DNA of 49,148 nt, taken from NCBI GenBank assembly GCA_013812505.1, contig JACCTH010000065.1:1-49148 (forward strand), in the 5' to 3' direction. This DNA is from Acidimicrobiia bacterium. Lineage in GTDB: Bacteria > Actinomycetota > Acidimicrobiia > Spongiisociales > ZC4RG35. A program made the position numbers and the translations under genes. Shown piece after piece: positions 15,552 through 24,395 of the stretch. Each line of letters begins with the position of its first letter. Position 1 is the stretch's first letter. The notes beneath the pieces were generated by a model that was given only the letters and a program-made list of their open reading frames with translations, made no database searches and was not told the DNA's origin.

Positions 15552-16940
15552 ATGAGTCGGGAAGTAGTCAGCCAGATCTCTTATTTGGCCGCGTCGGTTC
15601 TTTTCATCTTCGGGCTAAGAGGCCTGACCAAGCCTGACAAGGCGCGCCGCGGCATGTTGTTGGCCGCGGTGGGGATGCTGGTCGCGATCATCGGCACGCT
15701 CGTCAAGACCGAGGTCGTCAGCTACGGGTGGATCCTGGTCGGCCTGGTGCTGGGATCGTTGATTGGCTACCCGCTCGGCATGTGGGTCCCGATGACGGCG
15801 ATGCCGCAACGAATCGCCTTCTCCCACATGTTCGGGGCCCTGGCGGCGACGCTGGTGGGGGTCAGCGAATACTTCACCGATCTCTCGAACGGCGAAACCA
15901 TCGGCATCCCGAAAATGTCCGCGTTGGCCTTCGAAGTCTTGTTTGGTGCGCTCACCGTCACCGGTTCCTTTGTCGCGTTTGGCAAGCTCGCCGAGTTCCT
16001 GCCAGGGCGACCGATCACCTACAAGAACCAGAACGCGATCAATCTCGGGCTCGCCGCCGTCGCAGCCGGCTTGTTTGCGTATGTCGTATTCAACCCCGAG
16101 GCCAGTTGGGCCTTCTACCTCATGCTCGCCCTCGCCACCCTGATCGGCCTCTTCCTCGTTCTCCCAATCGGCGGCGCCGACATGCCGGTGGTGATATCGC
16201 TGATGAATTCGTACGCCGGCTTGGCGGCCTCGGCCACCGGGTTCGCCATCGGCAACGAGGTGCTGATCATCGCCGGCGCGCTCGATGGGGCTAGCGGCTT
16301 CATTCTTTCGATCGTGATGTCGAGAGCGATGAACCGTTCGTTTACCAACGTTCTCTTCGGCGCCTTCGGGTCCGCTCCGACCGCTTCGACCCGAACTTCC
16401 GAAGGTTTGGTGGCCGCTCCGATCTCGGCTGAGGACGCAGCGCTGCAGCTCGCGCACGCGCGTTCGGTGATCGTGGTGCCTGGCTACGGAATGGCCGTAG
16501 CTCAAGCTCAGCATCAGATCCGCGAGCTTGCCGAGCTCATCGAGAAGAACGGCGGCGAGGTTCGCTATGCGATCCACCCCGTGGCAGGGCGAATGCCGGG
16601 ACATATGAATGTGCTTCTCGCCGAGGCCAACGTCCCCTACGACCGCCTATATGAGATGGACGAGATCAACGATCGGTTCGAGGAAGCCGACGTGGCGCTG
16701 GTGATCGGCGCCAACGATGTCGTCAATCCGGCGGCGCGAACTGATCCGGGAAGTCCCATCTACGGAATGCCGATTCTCAACGCCGACAAGGCCAAGCGAG
16801 TGATCGTCCTCAAACGATCGATGGCAACGGGGTTTGCGGGGATCGAGAATGACCTGTTCTACGCCGAGAATTCTTCGCTGCTCTTCGGGGACGCCAAGGA
16901 CTCCCTCCAAAAGCTTATCGGCGAGATCAAGACGGCCTAA
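15552..16940 (+). CDS. pntB: NAD(P) transhydrogenase beta subunit
   Basis: A 462-residue inner-membrane protein with about nine helices (residues 5-260), then the NADP-binding domain III (about 285-462) with VPGYGMAVAQAQHQ, HPVAGRMPGHMNVLLAEA, DVALVIGANDVVNPAA and VIVLKRSM, all hallmark PntB motifs. It couples proton entry to hydride transfer from NADH to NADP. It lies 7 bases after pntAB in the same operon. Confidence 0.97.
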   Translation: MSREVVSQISYLAASVLFIFGLRGLTKPDKARRGMLLAAVGMLVAIIGTLVKTEVVSYGWILVGLVLGSLIGYPLGMWVPMTAMPQRIAFSHMFGALAATLVGVSEYFTDLSNGETIGIPKMSALAFEVLFGALTVTGSFVAFGKLAEFLPGRPITYKNQNAINLGLAAVAAGLFAYVVFNPEASWAFYLMLALATLIGLFLVLPIGGADMPVVISLMNSYAGLAASATGFAIGNEVLIIAGALDGASGFILSIVMSRAMNRSFTNVLFGAFGSAPTASTRTSEGLVAAPISAEDAALQLAHARSVIVVPGYGMAVAQAQHQIRELAELIEKNGGEVRYAIHPVAGRMPGHMNVLLAEANVPYDRLYEMDEINDRFEEADVALVIGANDVVNPAARTDPGSPIYGMPILNADKAKRVIVLKRSMATGFAGIENDLFYAENSSLLFGDAKDSLQKLIGEIKTA

Positions 16941-16963
16941 CGCCCGGGCAGTACCCTCCGGGC

Positions 16964-18196
16964 ATGTCTTCCCTCTGGCACGGCTTCGCCGAAATGCACG
17001 TGGTCCAGGACCATCCGTTTGTCGTCACCCGTGGGGAGGGCGCCTACATCTGGGACCAGTCAGGCAAGCGCTACCTCGACGGCACCGCAGCGCTCTGGTT
17101 TGCCCATCTCGGTTTTGGCCGCCCCGAGGTCGCCGCCGCGGTCGCCAGACAGATGAACGAGATCTCGGCCTATCACAACTTCACCGATTACGTCACCCAG
17201 CCCACGATCGATCTCGCCGATCGCCTCGCCAGCCACTCACCCGATCCGGGCTCGAGAGTTTTCTTCACGAGCGGCGGCTCCGATGCCGTGGACTCCGCCG
17301 CCAAGCTCGTCCGTCGCTACCACACCCTCACCGGTAATCCGGAGCGGACGGTGTTCATCGCCCGGGAATGGGCCTATCACGGCATGCACACCTACGGGAC
17401 CTCATTGGCCGGGATCGAGGCGAACCGGACGGGTTACGGCGAGCTGGTTCCCGACGTGGTGCTCGTCCCCCACGACGATGTCGACGCCATCGAGAAGGCC
17501 ATCGATCATGCCGGGCCGGAGAGAATCGCCGGCATCTACTGCGAACCGGTGCTTGGGGCCGGTGGCGTTCGTTCCGTTCCAGTTGAATATTTGCACTCGG
17601 CCCGCGACTTGGTCCGCGAGGCCGGAGGGCTGTTCATCTCCGACGAGGTCATCACCGGCTTTGGGCGGATCGGCGACTGGTTCGCCGCGGTCCGCTTCGA
17701 CCTCGACCCCGATCTGATCCTTTTCGCCAAAGGAGTTACCGCCGGCTATTTGCCCTTGGGCGGGATCATCGTTTCGCCGCGAGTGGCCTCACCGTTCTTC
17801 GACCAGGCGGCCGTGGTCTGGCGTCACGGTTATACCTACACCGGCCACGCGACGGTTTGTGCCGCCGGGCTCGCCGTCACCGAGATCTACGAGAACGAGC
17901 CGATCTTTGCCCGTGCCCTGGAGCTGGAGAAGGAGCTCGAGGAAACACTTGGCGCTTTGGTGGGAGAAGGTCCGGCCGTGGGGCTCAGGGCAGGCACCGG
18001 CGCGATGGCCGCGCTCCAGCTCGATCCCGCCGACACGACGCTGGCACCGCGGGTGGCGTTGGCCACTCGGCAGGAAGGAGTGATCGTGCGGGCACTGGCC
18101 GGAAACGGCATCCAGATTTCTCCCCCGCTGATCCTCACCCCGGGCGAAGTCGATGAGCTTGTCAGCGGCCTGCAACGAGGCTTACGCGCTATATAG
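16964..18196 (+). CDS. Class III (omega-type) aminotransferase
   Basis: A 410-residue PLP enzyme. It shows GTAALWFAHLGF near the substrate entry, FFTSGGSDAVDSA (phosphate cup), the PLP-ring Asp in FISDEVITGFGR, and the Schiff-base Lys in LFAKGVTAGYLPLG. The family moves amino groups from omega-amino acids, polyamines or amines to pyruvate or oxoglutarate; aminobutyrate and beta-alanine-pyruvate types are the nearest by motif. TACCCT lies 6 bases before the ATG. The exact substrate cannot be told from sequence. Confidence 0.93.
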   Translation: MSSLWHGFAEMHVVQDHPFVVTRGEGAYIWDQSGKRYLDGTAALWFAHLGFGRPEVAAAVARQMNEISAYHNFTDYVTQPTIDLADRLASHSPDPGSRVFFTSGGSDAVDSAAKLVRRYHTLTGNPERTVFIAREWAYHGMHTYGTSLAGIEANRTGYGELVPDVVLVPHDDVDAIEKAIDHAGPERIAGIYCEPVLGAGGVRSVPVEYLHSARDLVREAGGLFISDEVITGFGRIGDWFAAVRFDLDPDLILFAKGVTAGYLPLGGIIVSPRVASPFFDQAAVVWRHGYTYTGHATVCAAGLAVTEIYENEPIFARALELEKELEETLGALVGEGPAVGLRAGTGAMAALQLDPADTTLAPRVALATRQEGVIVRALAGNGIQISPPLILTPGEVDELVSGLQRGLRAI

Positions 18197-18217
18197 ATCC
18201 CACCAGAGGAGCAATCG

Positions 18218-18526
18218 ATGACCACCCCACTCCCCCCCGTCGCCAGCCCCTATCCCGAGGCCAGCCAGGCGACGCTCATCCTCGTGCTGGGGATCATCTC
18301 GATCATCTGCTGCCAGCCACTTGGGATTGCCGCCTGGATTATGGGCAACAGCGAGCTCCGGGCCATCGACGAGGGCCGCAGGCCACCCGAAAACCGAGGA
18401 ACTGCTAACGCCGGTCGAATCTGCGGGATTATTGGTCTCGTGTTGATGGTCGTATCGATTGTGCTCTTCATCACCGGCGTCCTCACGTTCTTCATCCCCT
18501 TTGGCGACGGCAATTTCGGCTCCTAG
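18218..18526 (+). CDS. DUF4190-type two-helix membrane protein
   Basis: A 102-residue protein with a cytosolic Pro-rich head, a helix (about 18-40, LILVLGIISIICCQPLGI), the conserved loop MGNSELRAIDEGRR with the NAGRICGIIGL that begins the second helix (about 67-90). This is the DUF4190 layout. GAGGAG stands before the ATG. A paralogue lies at 18903, with a DUF2752 gene between them. Function unknown; such proteins are thought to sit in the membrane with secretion or division factors, but nothing here proves it. Confidence 0.85.
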   Translation: MTTPLPPVASPYPEASQATLILVLGIISIICCQPLGIAAWIMGNSELRAIDEGRRPPENRGTANAGRICGIIGLVLMVVSIVLFITGVLTFFIPFGDGNFGS

Positions 18527-18890
18527 ACGCCTCGGGCTGGCAGTCGGCTTCGGCGTCGGGGCGTTGGCCGTCTCGACCGCCAGCGACGACGGGCCAACAC
18601 TCTGTCCTTTTGCTCTAATCACCGGAATCGCGTGCCCAGGCTGCGGGATGACGCGCGCGGCCGGGCGGTTGCTACGTGGCGATATGGCGGGAGCCATCGA
18701 CTACCACCCCTTGGTTCTCCTCCTCCTCGTCCTCGCGGTCGCGGGCGGGGTCTGGTACGTCGGCTACCGGCGGCAGCGCTGGCGCCCCCTCTCCTCGCAG
18801 CGGCTCAACCTGGGTCTGGTCGCCGTCGGGGCGGCGTTCCTGTCGGTGTGGCTCGCCCGTCTGGCAAGCGGTACCCTTCCCGTCGTCTAG
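18501..18890 (+). CDS. DUF2752 membrane protein
   Basis: About 129 residues if TTG 18501 is the start, which overlaps the end of the preceding gene; the true start is uncertain. It has three hydrophobic helices and the diagnostic LCPFALITGIACPGCGMTRA, in which CPxCGxTR is the family signature. The gene is sandwiched between two DUF4190 paralogues, an arrangement that recurs in Actinobacteria. No biochemical role is known. The Cys pair might bind metal or form a disulfide. Confidence 0.85.
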   Translation: MATAISAPRRLGLAVGFGVGALAVSTASDDGPTLCPFALITGIACPGCGMTRAAGRLLRGDMAGAIDYHPLVLLLLVLAVAGGVWYVGYRRQRWRPLSSQRLNLGLVAVGAAFLSVWLARLASGTLPVV

Positions 18891-18902
18891 ACAGGAACCT
18901 GG

Positions 18903-19214
18903 ATGACCATTCCACCTGCCCGCGCCTATCCCGAAGCGAGTCAATCGGTCACCGTTTTTGTCCTCGGCATCCTCTCGATTCCCGTGTGCCAGGTGCTAGG
19001 GCCATTTGCCTGGAAGATGGGCAACGATGAAGTCCGGGCGATCAACGAAGGGCGGCGGTCACCCGAGAATCTCGGACTCGCTCAAGCCGGTCGGATATGC
19101 GGGATAGTCGGCACTTGCCTCCTCGCCCTCTTCCTAGTCTTCTTCATCCTTTGGCTGGTGTTGCTCATGTTCGGGGTAATTGGCGCGTTCTCGGGAGAAT
19201 GGCGAAGCAGGTAG
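18903..19214 (+). CDS. DUF4190-type membrane protein, paralogue of 18218
   Basis: A 103-residue protein that shares the plan and many residues with the protein at 18218: a YPEAS head, a first helix with LGILSIPVCQVLG, the loop MGNDEVRAINEGRR, then QAGRICGIVGT leading to the second helix. The two flank a DUF2752 gene and clearly arose by duplication. It is probably co-transcribed with both. Confidence 0.85.
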   Translation: MTIPPARAYPEASQSVTVFVLGILSIPVCQVLGPFAWKMGNDEVRAINEGRRSPENLGLAQAGRICGIVGTCLLALFLVFFILWLVLLMFGVIGAFSGEWRSR

Positions 19215-19221
19215 CAAACGC

Positions 19222-19656
19222 GTGTGGCAATGTCGCCAGTGTGGGCGATCATTCGCCAACCAAAACCAGACCCACACCTGCGCTCCGCTGCAAAGCCTCG
19301 ACACCCACTTTGTAAAGAGTGATCCGCTGGACCGAGCGATCTTCGACGCGATCTTGGAAGCGGTTAGCGGCCTCGGCCCGGTGACAGTGCTCCCCGAGAA
19401 AACCCGGATCGCCCTTCAAGTCCGGATGAGTTTTGCGGCCTTCATGCCGCGCAAAAGCTGGCTCGACGGCCACCTGGTGTTGGCTCGGCGAGTCGAGAGT
19501 CCTCGCTTTCGACGAGTCGAGACGTTTTCGCCAAGAAACGTCCTACATGAGTTCCGCTTGCAATCTCCCGAGGAGGTCGATTCGGACTTCGTCGGATGGC
19601 TTGAGGAGGCCTATCGGGTCGGTGAGCAGCGCCACCTCGAGGCTAAGAAGGATTGA
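19222..19656 (+). CDS. DUF5655-like protein with an N-terminal zinc finger
   Basis: From GTG 19222 the protein has 144 residues and opens with WQCRQCGRSFANQNQTHTC, a CxxC...H.C zinc ribbon. The rest (about 35-140) resembles the DUF5655 domain seen in DNA-related or transport-related cytoplasmic proteins. TTG 19180 is an alternative start inside the previous gene. Function is unknown. Its last 14 bases overlap the convergent mrp gene. Confidence 0.75.
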   Translation: MWQCRQCGRSFANQNQTHTCAPLQSLDTHFVKSDPLDRAIFDAILEAVSGLGPVTVLPEKTRIALQVRMSFAAFMPRKSWLDGHLVLARRVESPRFRRVETFSPRNVLHEFRLQSPEEVDSDFVGWLEEAYRVGEQRHLEAKKD

Positions 19657-20725
19657 TCACGAGCTGGGGGTGACTGCGGACTCTCGGCTTGCGGCCTTCG
19701 ACGCCTTCGGCCAGTCGTTCAAAGGCGGTGCTGGCCTCGCTCCCCGGCGCCGCGATGGCCACCGGCAGGCTCTGATCTGCGCCCTCGCGCATCGCCGGAA
19801 GGAACGGGATTTGAACGAGGAGCGGCACCGCCAGCTCGTCGGCCAGGGCCTGTCCTCCCCCATGTCCGAAGAGCTCGTAGCGCTTTCCGTCGTCGGCGGT
19901 GAACCAGCTCATGTTTTCGACGACTCCCAACACCTCTTGGTTCATCGTGCCAGCCATCAAGGCGGCGCGCCGCGCCACCCGTTGCGCGGTTGATTGCGGC
20001 GTCGTCACGAGCAGGACCTGGGCCCGAGGGAGGAACTGGCTCATCGAAAGGGCGATGTCTCCGGTCCCCGGGGGCATGTCGACGAGCAAATAGTCGGGGT
20101 TGTCCCAAAAGACGTCGGTGAGGAATTGCTCCATGGCCTTGTGCAGCATCGGTCCGCGCCAGATCACGGCTTTGTCCTCCGGAACGAAGTAGTCCATTGA
20201 CATCGCCTTGACGCCATAGGCGATCGGGGGGATGATCGATTCCGCCAGCACCAGCACCGGACGATCGACCCCCATCATTTTGGGGATCGAGAATCCCCAG
20301 ATGTCGGCGTCGATCACCCCGACTTTCTTGCCGAGCCGGCTGAAGGCGACGGCGAGATTGGTCGTCACCGATGACTTGCCGACGCCGCCTTTACCCGACG
20401 AGACGGCGATGACCCGGGTGGCCGATCCGCTCGCCCCTACCCGGGGGCCGGACCGATCGACCAGCCGGGCCATGAAAGAGGTGGCATCGGCCGTGCTCAT
20501 CGTTTCGAGATTGATGGCCATGCGCCCACCTCCGACAGCCTGCAAACGGCTTGTGAGCTCGTCAGCAAACGGATAGCTGGGGAAGGGAACAAGCACCCTG
20601 ACCCGGCCCGTGCCGAGTAAACCTTTCTCGACCGACGCGAGCAGCCCAAGGTCGGCGAGGGAGCGGCCGAGGGCAGGTTCGACAACCTCCCCCAGGGCGC
20701 GTTCAAGTTGGTCGGGACTGGCCAT
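19643..20725 (-). CDS. mrp: Iron-sulfur carrier protein Mrp/ApbC
   Basis: A 360-residue cytoplasmic P-loop ATPase that holds and hands on [4Fe-4S] clusters. Residues 1-85 are a MIP18/DUF59-like domain. The ATPase part has the deviant Walker A SSGKGGVGKSSVTTNLA (about 110-125), DADIWGFSIP, the switch VDMPPGTGD and VENMSWF. The usual CxxC of the family after ENM is replaced (no CPHC is seen after MSWF), so cluster binding may differ. AAAGGG precedes ATG 20725 and TATAGT (20767-20762) is a good -10. It is divergent from a Cys-rich regulator. Confidence 0.93.
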   Translation of the reverse strand: MASPDQLERALGEVVEPALGRSLADLGLLASVEKGLLGTGRVRVLVPFPSYPFADELTSRLQAVGGGRMAINLETMSTADATSFMARLVDRSGPRVGASGSATRVIAVSSGKGGVGKSSVTTNLAVAFSRLGKKVGVIDADIWGFSIPKMMGVDRPVLVLAESIIPPIAYGVKAMSMDYFVPEDKAVIWRGPMLHKAMEQFLTDVFWDNPDYLLVDMPPGTGDIALSMSQFLPRAQVLLVTTPQSTAQRVARRAALMAGTMNQEVLGVVENMSWFTADDGKRYELFGHGGGQALADELAVPLLVQIPFLPAMREGADQSLPVAIAAPGSEASTAFERLAEGVEGRKPRVRSHPQLVINPS

Positions 20726-20761
20726 GAAACCCTTTCTCGGAAGGCATAAAGGGCCCCCAGA

Positions 20762-20770
20762 ACTATAGAT
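20762..20770. promoter_or_regulatory. Shared divergent -10 region for mrp and the SufR-like regulator
   Basis: AACTATAGAT reads TATAGT on the - strand (for mrp, about 37 bases before its ATG) and TATAGAT on the + strand (5 bases before the regulator's GTG). The two -10 elements overlap, so both genes cannot be fully initiated at once and a regulator bound here would control both. Confidence 0.45.
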
Positions 20771-20775
20771 CCGGG

Positions 20776-21500
20776 GTGGCCCTGGCAAACGAGTCGCCTT
20801 CTTGGGACCAGCTCGACCGCAACATCGGCGGTTTCGCGGCGGCGCTCGGCGACCCGACCAGGCGGGGCATCTACTTGGCTTTGCGCCAGTCGCCGGAGCC
20901 GCTGACCAGCGCCCAGGTAGCCGAGCTCTTTTCGATACATCGCAACGTCGCCCGCCATCACCTCGACAAGCTGGAAGAGGAGGGCTACGCCCGCGCCAGC
21001 GACCAGCCCCGGGGCGGTCGTGCCGGCGGAAGCGGCCGTCCACCCAAGGGCTCCGAGGCCACCTCCAAGATGGTTGCCATCCATCCCGGCCGCCGATACG
21101 ACCTCCTCGTCGAGCTGCTCGTCCGAGTGCTCAATCGAGTGCAGCCCTCCGACCTCTCGCTTGTCGCCGAACAGATCGGCCGGGAGTATGGACGGGAGCT
21201 GGCGGTCTCATTGGGCTCCCCCACCGAACCCGGATACGAGGCGGCGGTGGCAGCGCTCGCCCGAGTGATGGGTGGCGTTGGATTCGAAGTCAGCGTCGAC
21301 CAGCACGGCGGACGAGCCACTGCCCCTTCGGCGAGGCGGCCACCGACCATCCCGAGGTCATTTGCTCGCTCGACCGTGGCATGGCGGCGGGGATCATGGG
21401 GGTCCTGCATCAGGAATGCCGGCCCGTGCTGACTCCTCACACCGACCTCGACCACGACTGCGTCACCGAAGTCGCGGTCAGCATCGGCTCCCGCCGCTAG
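20776..21500 (+). CDS. ArsR/SufR-like Fe-S regulator, frameshifted near 21315
   Basis: The N-terminal 75 residues (from GTG 20776) are a winged helix (FAAALGDPTRRGIYLAL, SIHRNVARHHLDKLEEEGYA), followed by a flexible Gly/Arg linker and a dimer domain. In the start frame the protein ends at 21432 with an unnatural Arg/Ser-rich tail. From about 21316 the next frame continues the family sequence: HCPFGEAATDHPEVIC, then LHQECRP and DHDC, to a stop at 21500. One base missing between 21311 and 21317 would restore about 241 residues. The four Cys match the cluster-binding pattern of SufR-type sensors. Placed between mrp and aconitase, it likely sensed Fe-S status. As read, it lacks the sensor Cys. 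Confidence 0.75.
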
Positions 21501-21593
21501 CGCCGGGATCCTTTCCTATTTCGACAAATCTGCACGATTTAACGCCGTCGATACACTCGGCCTCCCTCGAAACCGACGGAAAATGGTCCCCAC

Positions 21594-24212
21594 ATGAAGA
21601 ACCTCACCACCATCTCCACTCCGCTCGGCGAAAGGCAGGTGGCGCCGCTACCCGACGGGATCGACCACCTTCCCTACTCCATCAAAGTGCTGCTCGAGGC
21701 GGCCATTCGGCGGCTCGACGGCCTCCTAGTGCAGCAGTCCGATGTCGACCGCATCGTTGCCTACGACGCCACCGCGGTCGGCGAGTCCGAGATCCCCTTC
21801 ATCCCCGGCCGGGTGGTGCTGCAGGATTTCACCGGCGTCCCGGCCATCGTCGATCTCGCGGCGATGCGTGCTGCCATCGTCCGGATGACTGGCGAGGAGT
21901 CCTCGGCTGCCAAGGTGAATCCCGGGGTACGCTGCGACCTGGTGATCGACCACTCGGTCCAGGTCGACGCCTTCAACCGGCCCGATGCCCTCCTGATCAA
22001 CAGCCAAAAGGAGTTTGAGCGCAACCAGGAGCGATACGAGTTCCTCAAGTGGGGCCAGCAAGCCTTTGCCAACTTTCGGGTCGTGCCGCCGGCGACGGGA
22101 ATCGTCCACCAGGTGAACCTTGAGTACCTGGCCAAGCTCGCCTGGGACGACGGCACCTGGCTCTACCCCGATTCGCTGGTCGGAACCGATTCCCACACGA
22201 CGATGATCAACGGCCTCGGGGTGGTGGGCTGGGGCGTGGGTGGCATCGAGGCGGAGGCGGCGATGCTCGGCCAGCCGATCTCGATGCTGCTGCCCGAGGT
22301 CGTCGGTTTTCGACTGACTGATCGGCTGGCCGAGGGGGCAACTGCCACCGACCTCGTCCTCCGGGTCACCGAGATGTTGCGGGCGCACGGAGTCGTCGGC
22401 AAGTTTGTCGAGTTCTTCGGACCCGGACTCGACGACATGCCGGTCGCCAACCGGGCCACCATCGCCAACATGGCTCCCGAGTACGGCGCCACGATTGGCT
22501 TCTTCCCCGTCGACCAACAATCGATCGAATATCTGACATTCACCGGCCGGCCGCCCGAGTTGGTCGAGACGGTCGAGCAGTACTACCGCCAGCAAGGGCT
22601 GTGGCGGGAGAACGACCGGCCCACGGTTTACAGCTCGATCGTCGAGCTCGATCTCCAAAGCGTCCGTCCCGCCCTGGCCGGCCCCCGCCGGCCGCAGGAC
22701 CGAATCGATCTCGATCAGATGAAAAGCGTCTGGCAGGAGCAGCGTCAGTCGATCTATGAGCGCGCGGCGGCTGTGACCACTGGCCCGATCGCCGGGGCGG
22801 ACGGAACCTTCACCCTCACCGACGGCGACGTCGTCATCGCGGCAATCACCTCGTGCACCAATACCTCCAACCCGGACGTGATGGTCGCCGCCGGACTGGT
22901 TGCGCGCAACGCAAAAGAGAAGGGCCTCACCCGCAAACCTTGGGTCAAGACTTCGCTCGCCCCCGGCTCGCAAGTGGTGACCGAGTACCTCAAGAAAGCC
23001 GAGCTCCTCGACGACTTGGAGGAATTGGGCTTCTATCTAGTGGGCTATGGCTGCACGACCTGCATCGGCAACTCCGGTCCCCTCCCCGAAGAGATCTCGG
23101 CCGCGATCAACGAGACGGGTTTGGTAGCGGCGTCGGTACTTTCTGGGAACCGCAACTTTGAAGGACGGATCTCACCCGATGTCCGCGCCAACTATTTAGC
23201 CTCACCGCCGTTGGTCGTCGCCTACGCCCTAGCCGGCACGGTCAACTGGGATCCGCTGAGCGAACCGATTCCGGGTTCGGGAGTGATGCTCGCCGACCTC
23301 TGGCCATCGCAAGAAGAGATCGTGCGGGTGGTGGCCGAGTCGGTCAATCGCCAGCAGTTCACCGAGCGGTACGCCGACGTGTTCACCGGGTCGGAGGAAT
23401 GGCGCAACATCACGACATCGACCGGCACGCTCTACGACTGGCGACCCGAGTCGACCTATATCCAGGAACCGCCCTTCTTCCAAAGCATGCCCGAAGATGC
23501 CACCCCGCTGGCGCCGATCAGCGGGATGCGAGTCCTTGCCTTCCTGGGTGACTCGGTCACGACCGACCACATCAGCCCGGCCGGCTCGATCAAGACCGAT
23601 TCCCCGGCTGGAAGCTATCTGATCGAACATGGCGTCCAACCGGCGCTCTTCAATTCCTATGGCTCTCGTCGCGGCAACGACCGCGTCATGACCAGAGGAA
23701 CCTTCGCCAACGTTCGAGTGCGAAATCGACTCGCACCGGGCACCGAGGGAGGCTGGACCACCGATTTGCTGACTTGCGAGGTGAAGAGCATCTACGAAGC
23801 CTCGCTCGCTTATCAGGCTGCGGGGATTCCGCTTCTCGTCCTCGCTGGCAAGGATTACGGCATGGGCTCATCGCGAGACTGGGCCGCCAAGGGCACGTTC
23901 CTGCTCGGAGTGAAGGCGGTCCTGGCCGAGAGCTTCGAGCGCATCCATCGGTCCAACCTGGTGATGATGGGTGTGGTCCCCCTCGAGTATCGGGTTGGCC
24001 AAAGCGCGGGTACCTACAACCTCGACGGAACTGAGGCGTTCTATCTACCGCTCAACGATCAGCTCCGACCCCGCCAGGAGTTGGTACTGACCGCGGTAAG
24101 AGGCACTGGCGAATCGGTCGAGATACCAGTCACCGTGCGCGTCGACACCCCGATCGAGGTGGAGTATCTCCGCCACGGCGGCATCCTCCACTACGTGCTC
24201 CGCACCCTCTAA
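21594..24212 (+). CDS. acnA: Aconitate hydratase A
   Basis: An 872-residue TCA-cycle enzyme that converts citrate to isocitrate through a [4Fe-4S] cluster. Cluster ligands are in TSCTNTSNP (about 424) and [10 protein letters not shown] (about 490). Substrate motifs include [28 protein letters not shown], the swivel-domain [13 protein letters not shown] and [15 protein letters not shown]. Length is that of the AcnA/IRP1 branch. A doubly palindromic repeat follows the stop codon. The neighbouring Fe-S carrier and regulator suggest linked control. Confidence 0.98.
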   Translation: MKNLTTISTPLGERQVAPLPDGIDHLPYSIKVLLEAAIRRLDGLLVQQSDVDRIVAYDATAVGESEIPFIPGRVVLQDFTGVPAIVDLAAMRAAIVRMTGEESSAAKVNPGVRCDLVIDHSVQVDAFNRPDALLINSQKEFERNQERYEFLKWGQQAFANFRVVPPATGIVHQVNLEYLAKLAWDDGTWLYPDSLVGTDSHTTMINGLGVVGWGVGGIEAEAAMLGQPISMLLPEVVGFRLTDRLAEGATATDLVLRVTEMLRAHGVVGKFVEFFGPGLDDMPVANRATIANMAPEYGATIGFFPVDQQSIEYLTFTGRPPELVETVEQYYRQQGLWRENDRPTVYSSIVELDLQSVRPALAGPRRPQDRIDLDQMKSVWQEQRQSIYERAAAVTTGPIAGADGTFTLTDGDVVIAAITSCTNTSNPDVMVAAGLVARNAKEKGLTRKPWVKTSLAPGSQVVTEYLKKAELLDDLEELGFYLVGYGCTTCIGNSGPLPEEISAAINETGLVAASVLSGNRNFEGRISPDVRANYLASPPLVVAYALAGTVNWDPLSEPIPGSGVMLADLWPSQEEIVRVVAESVNRQQFTERYADVFTGSEEWRNITTSTGTLYDWRPESTYIQEPPFFQSMPEDATPLAPISGMRVLAFLGDSVTTDHISPAGSIKTDSPAGSYLIEHGVQPALFNSYGSRRGNDRVMTRGTFANVRVRNRLAPGTEGGWTTDLLTCEVKSIYEASLAYQAAGIPLLVLAGKDYGMGSSRDWAAKGTFLLGVKAVLAESFERIHRSNLVMMGVVPLEYRVGQSAGTYNLDGTEAFYLPLNDQLRPRQELVLTAVRGTGESVEIPVTVRVDTPIEVEYLRHGGILHYVLRTL

Positions 24213-24227
24213 TCCCAACCTCGCGCC

Positions 24228-24276
24228 GAACCTAAGGTTTGCATGGTGGCATAGCCACCAAAATCGCCTTACGTTT
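24228..24276 (-). repeat. Nested-palindrome repeat, copy A (after acnA)
   Basis: The inner hairpin is perfect: TGGTGGC, loop ATA, GCCACCA (24244-24260). The outer arms CCTAAGG (24231-24237) and CCTTA (24267-24271) are partial. Its reverse complement aligns over about 48 bases with copies at 26538 and 42923 (shared AAGGCGATT, GGTGGCTAT, GCAAACCT). It lies between the ends of convergent acnA and a small peptide gene. Confidence 0.8.
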
Positions 24277-24395
24277 CAGGGGATCGCGCCGCCCGAGTCA
24301 AGCAGGGCGCCGGCCCACTCGAAGAGGAAGTAGAGGAGGACGAGGCCGGCCAGAATGCCAACGATCCAAACCGTGACGCGCTGGCCCCGAGTCAC
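24276..24395 (-). CDS. 39-residue single-helix membrane protein coupled to the sortase
   Basis: The GTG at 24395-24393 overlaps the sortase stop (GTGA), and the frame runs 39 codons to TGA at 24278-24276. The peptide begins MTRGQRVTVWIVGILAG and has one strong helix (about residues 7-24) and a short Asp-containing tail, so it should sit in the membrane with its basic start inside. The overlap, codon choice (high GC at third positions) and hydrophobic pattern support real translation. It may be a small partner of the sortase. No family is known to me. Confidence 0.65.
   Translation of the reverse strand: MTRGQRVTVWIVGILAGLVLLYFLFEWAGALLDSGGAIP

Noticed and set aside
21526-21540. AAATC-N5-GATTT inverted repeat upstream of acnA as an operator for the SufR-like regulator
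   Set aside because: It is short, and no copy is present in the mrp/regulator promoter region, where autoregulation would be expected.
21726-22973. 415-codon antisense frame inside acnA
   Set aside because: It mirrors the codon bias of aconitase and has no start signal or motif. Long antisense frames are expected in GC-rich DNA. The same applies to 15615-16604(-), 2484-3341(-) and 36445-37497(+).
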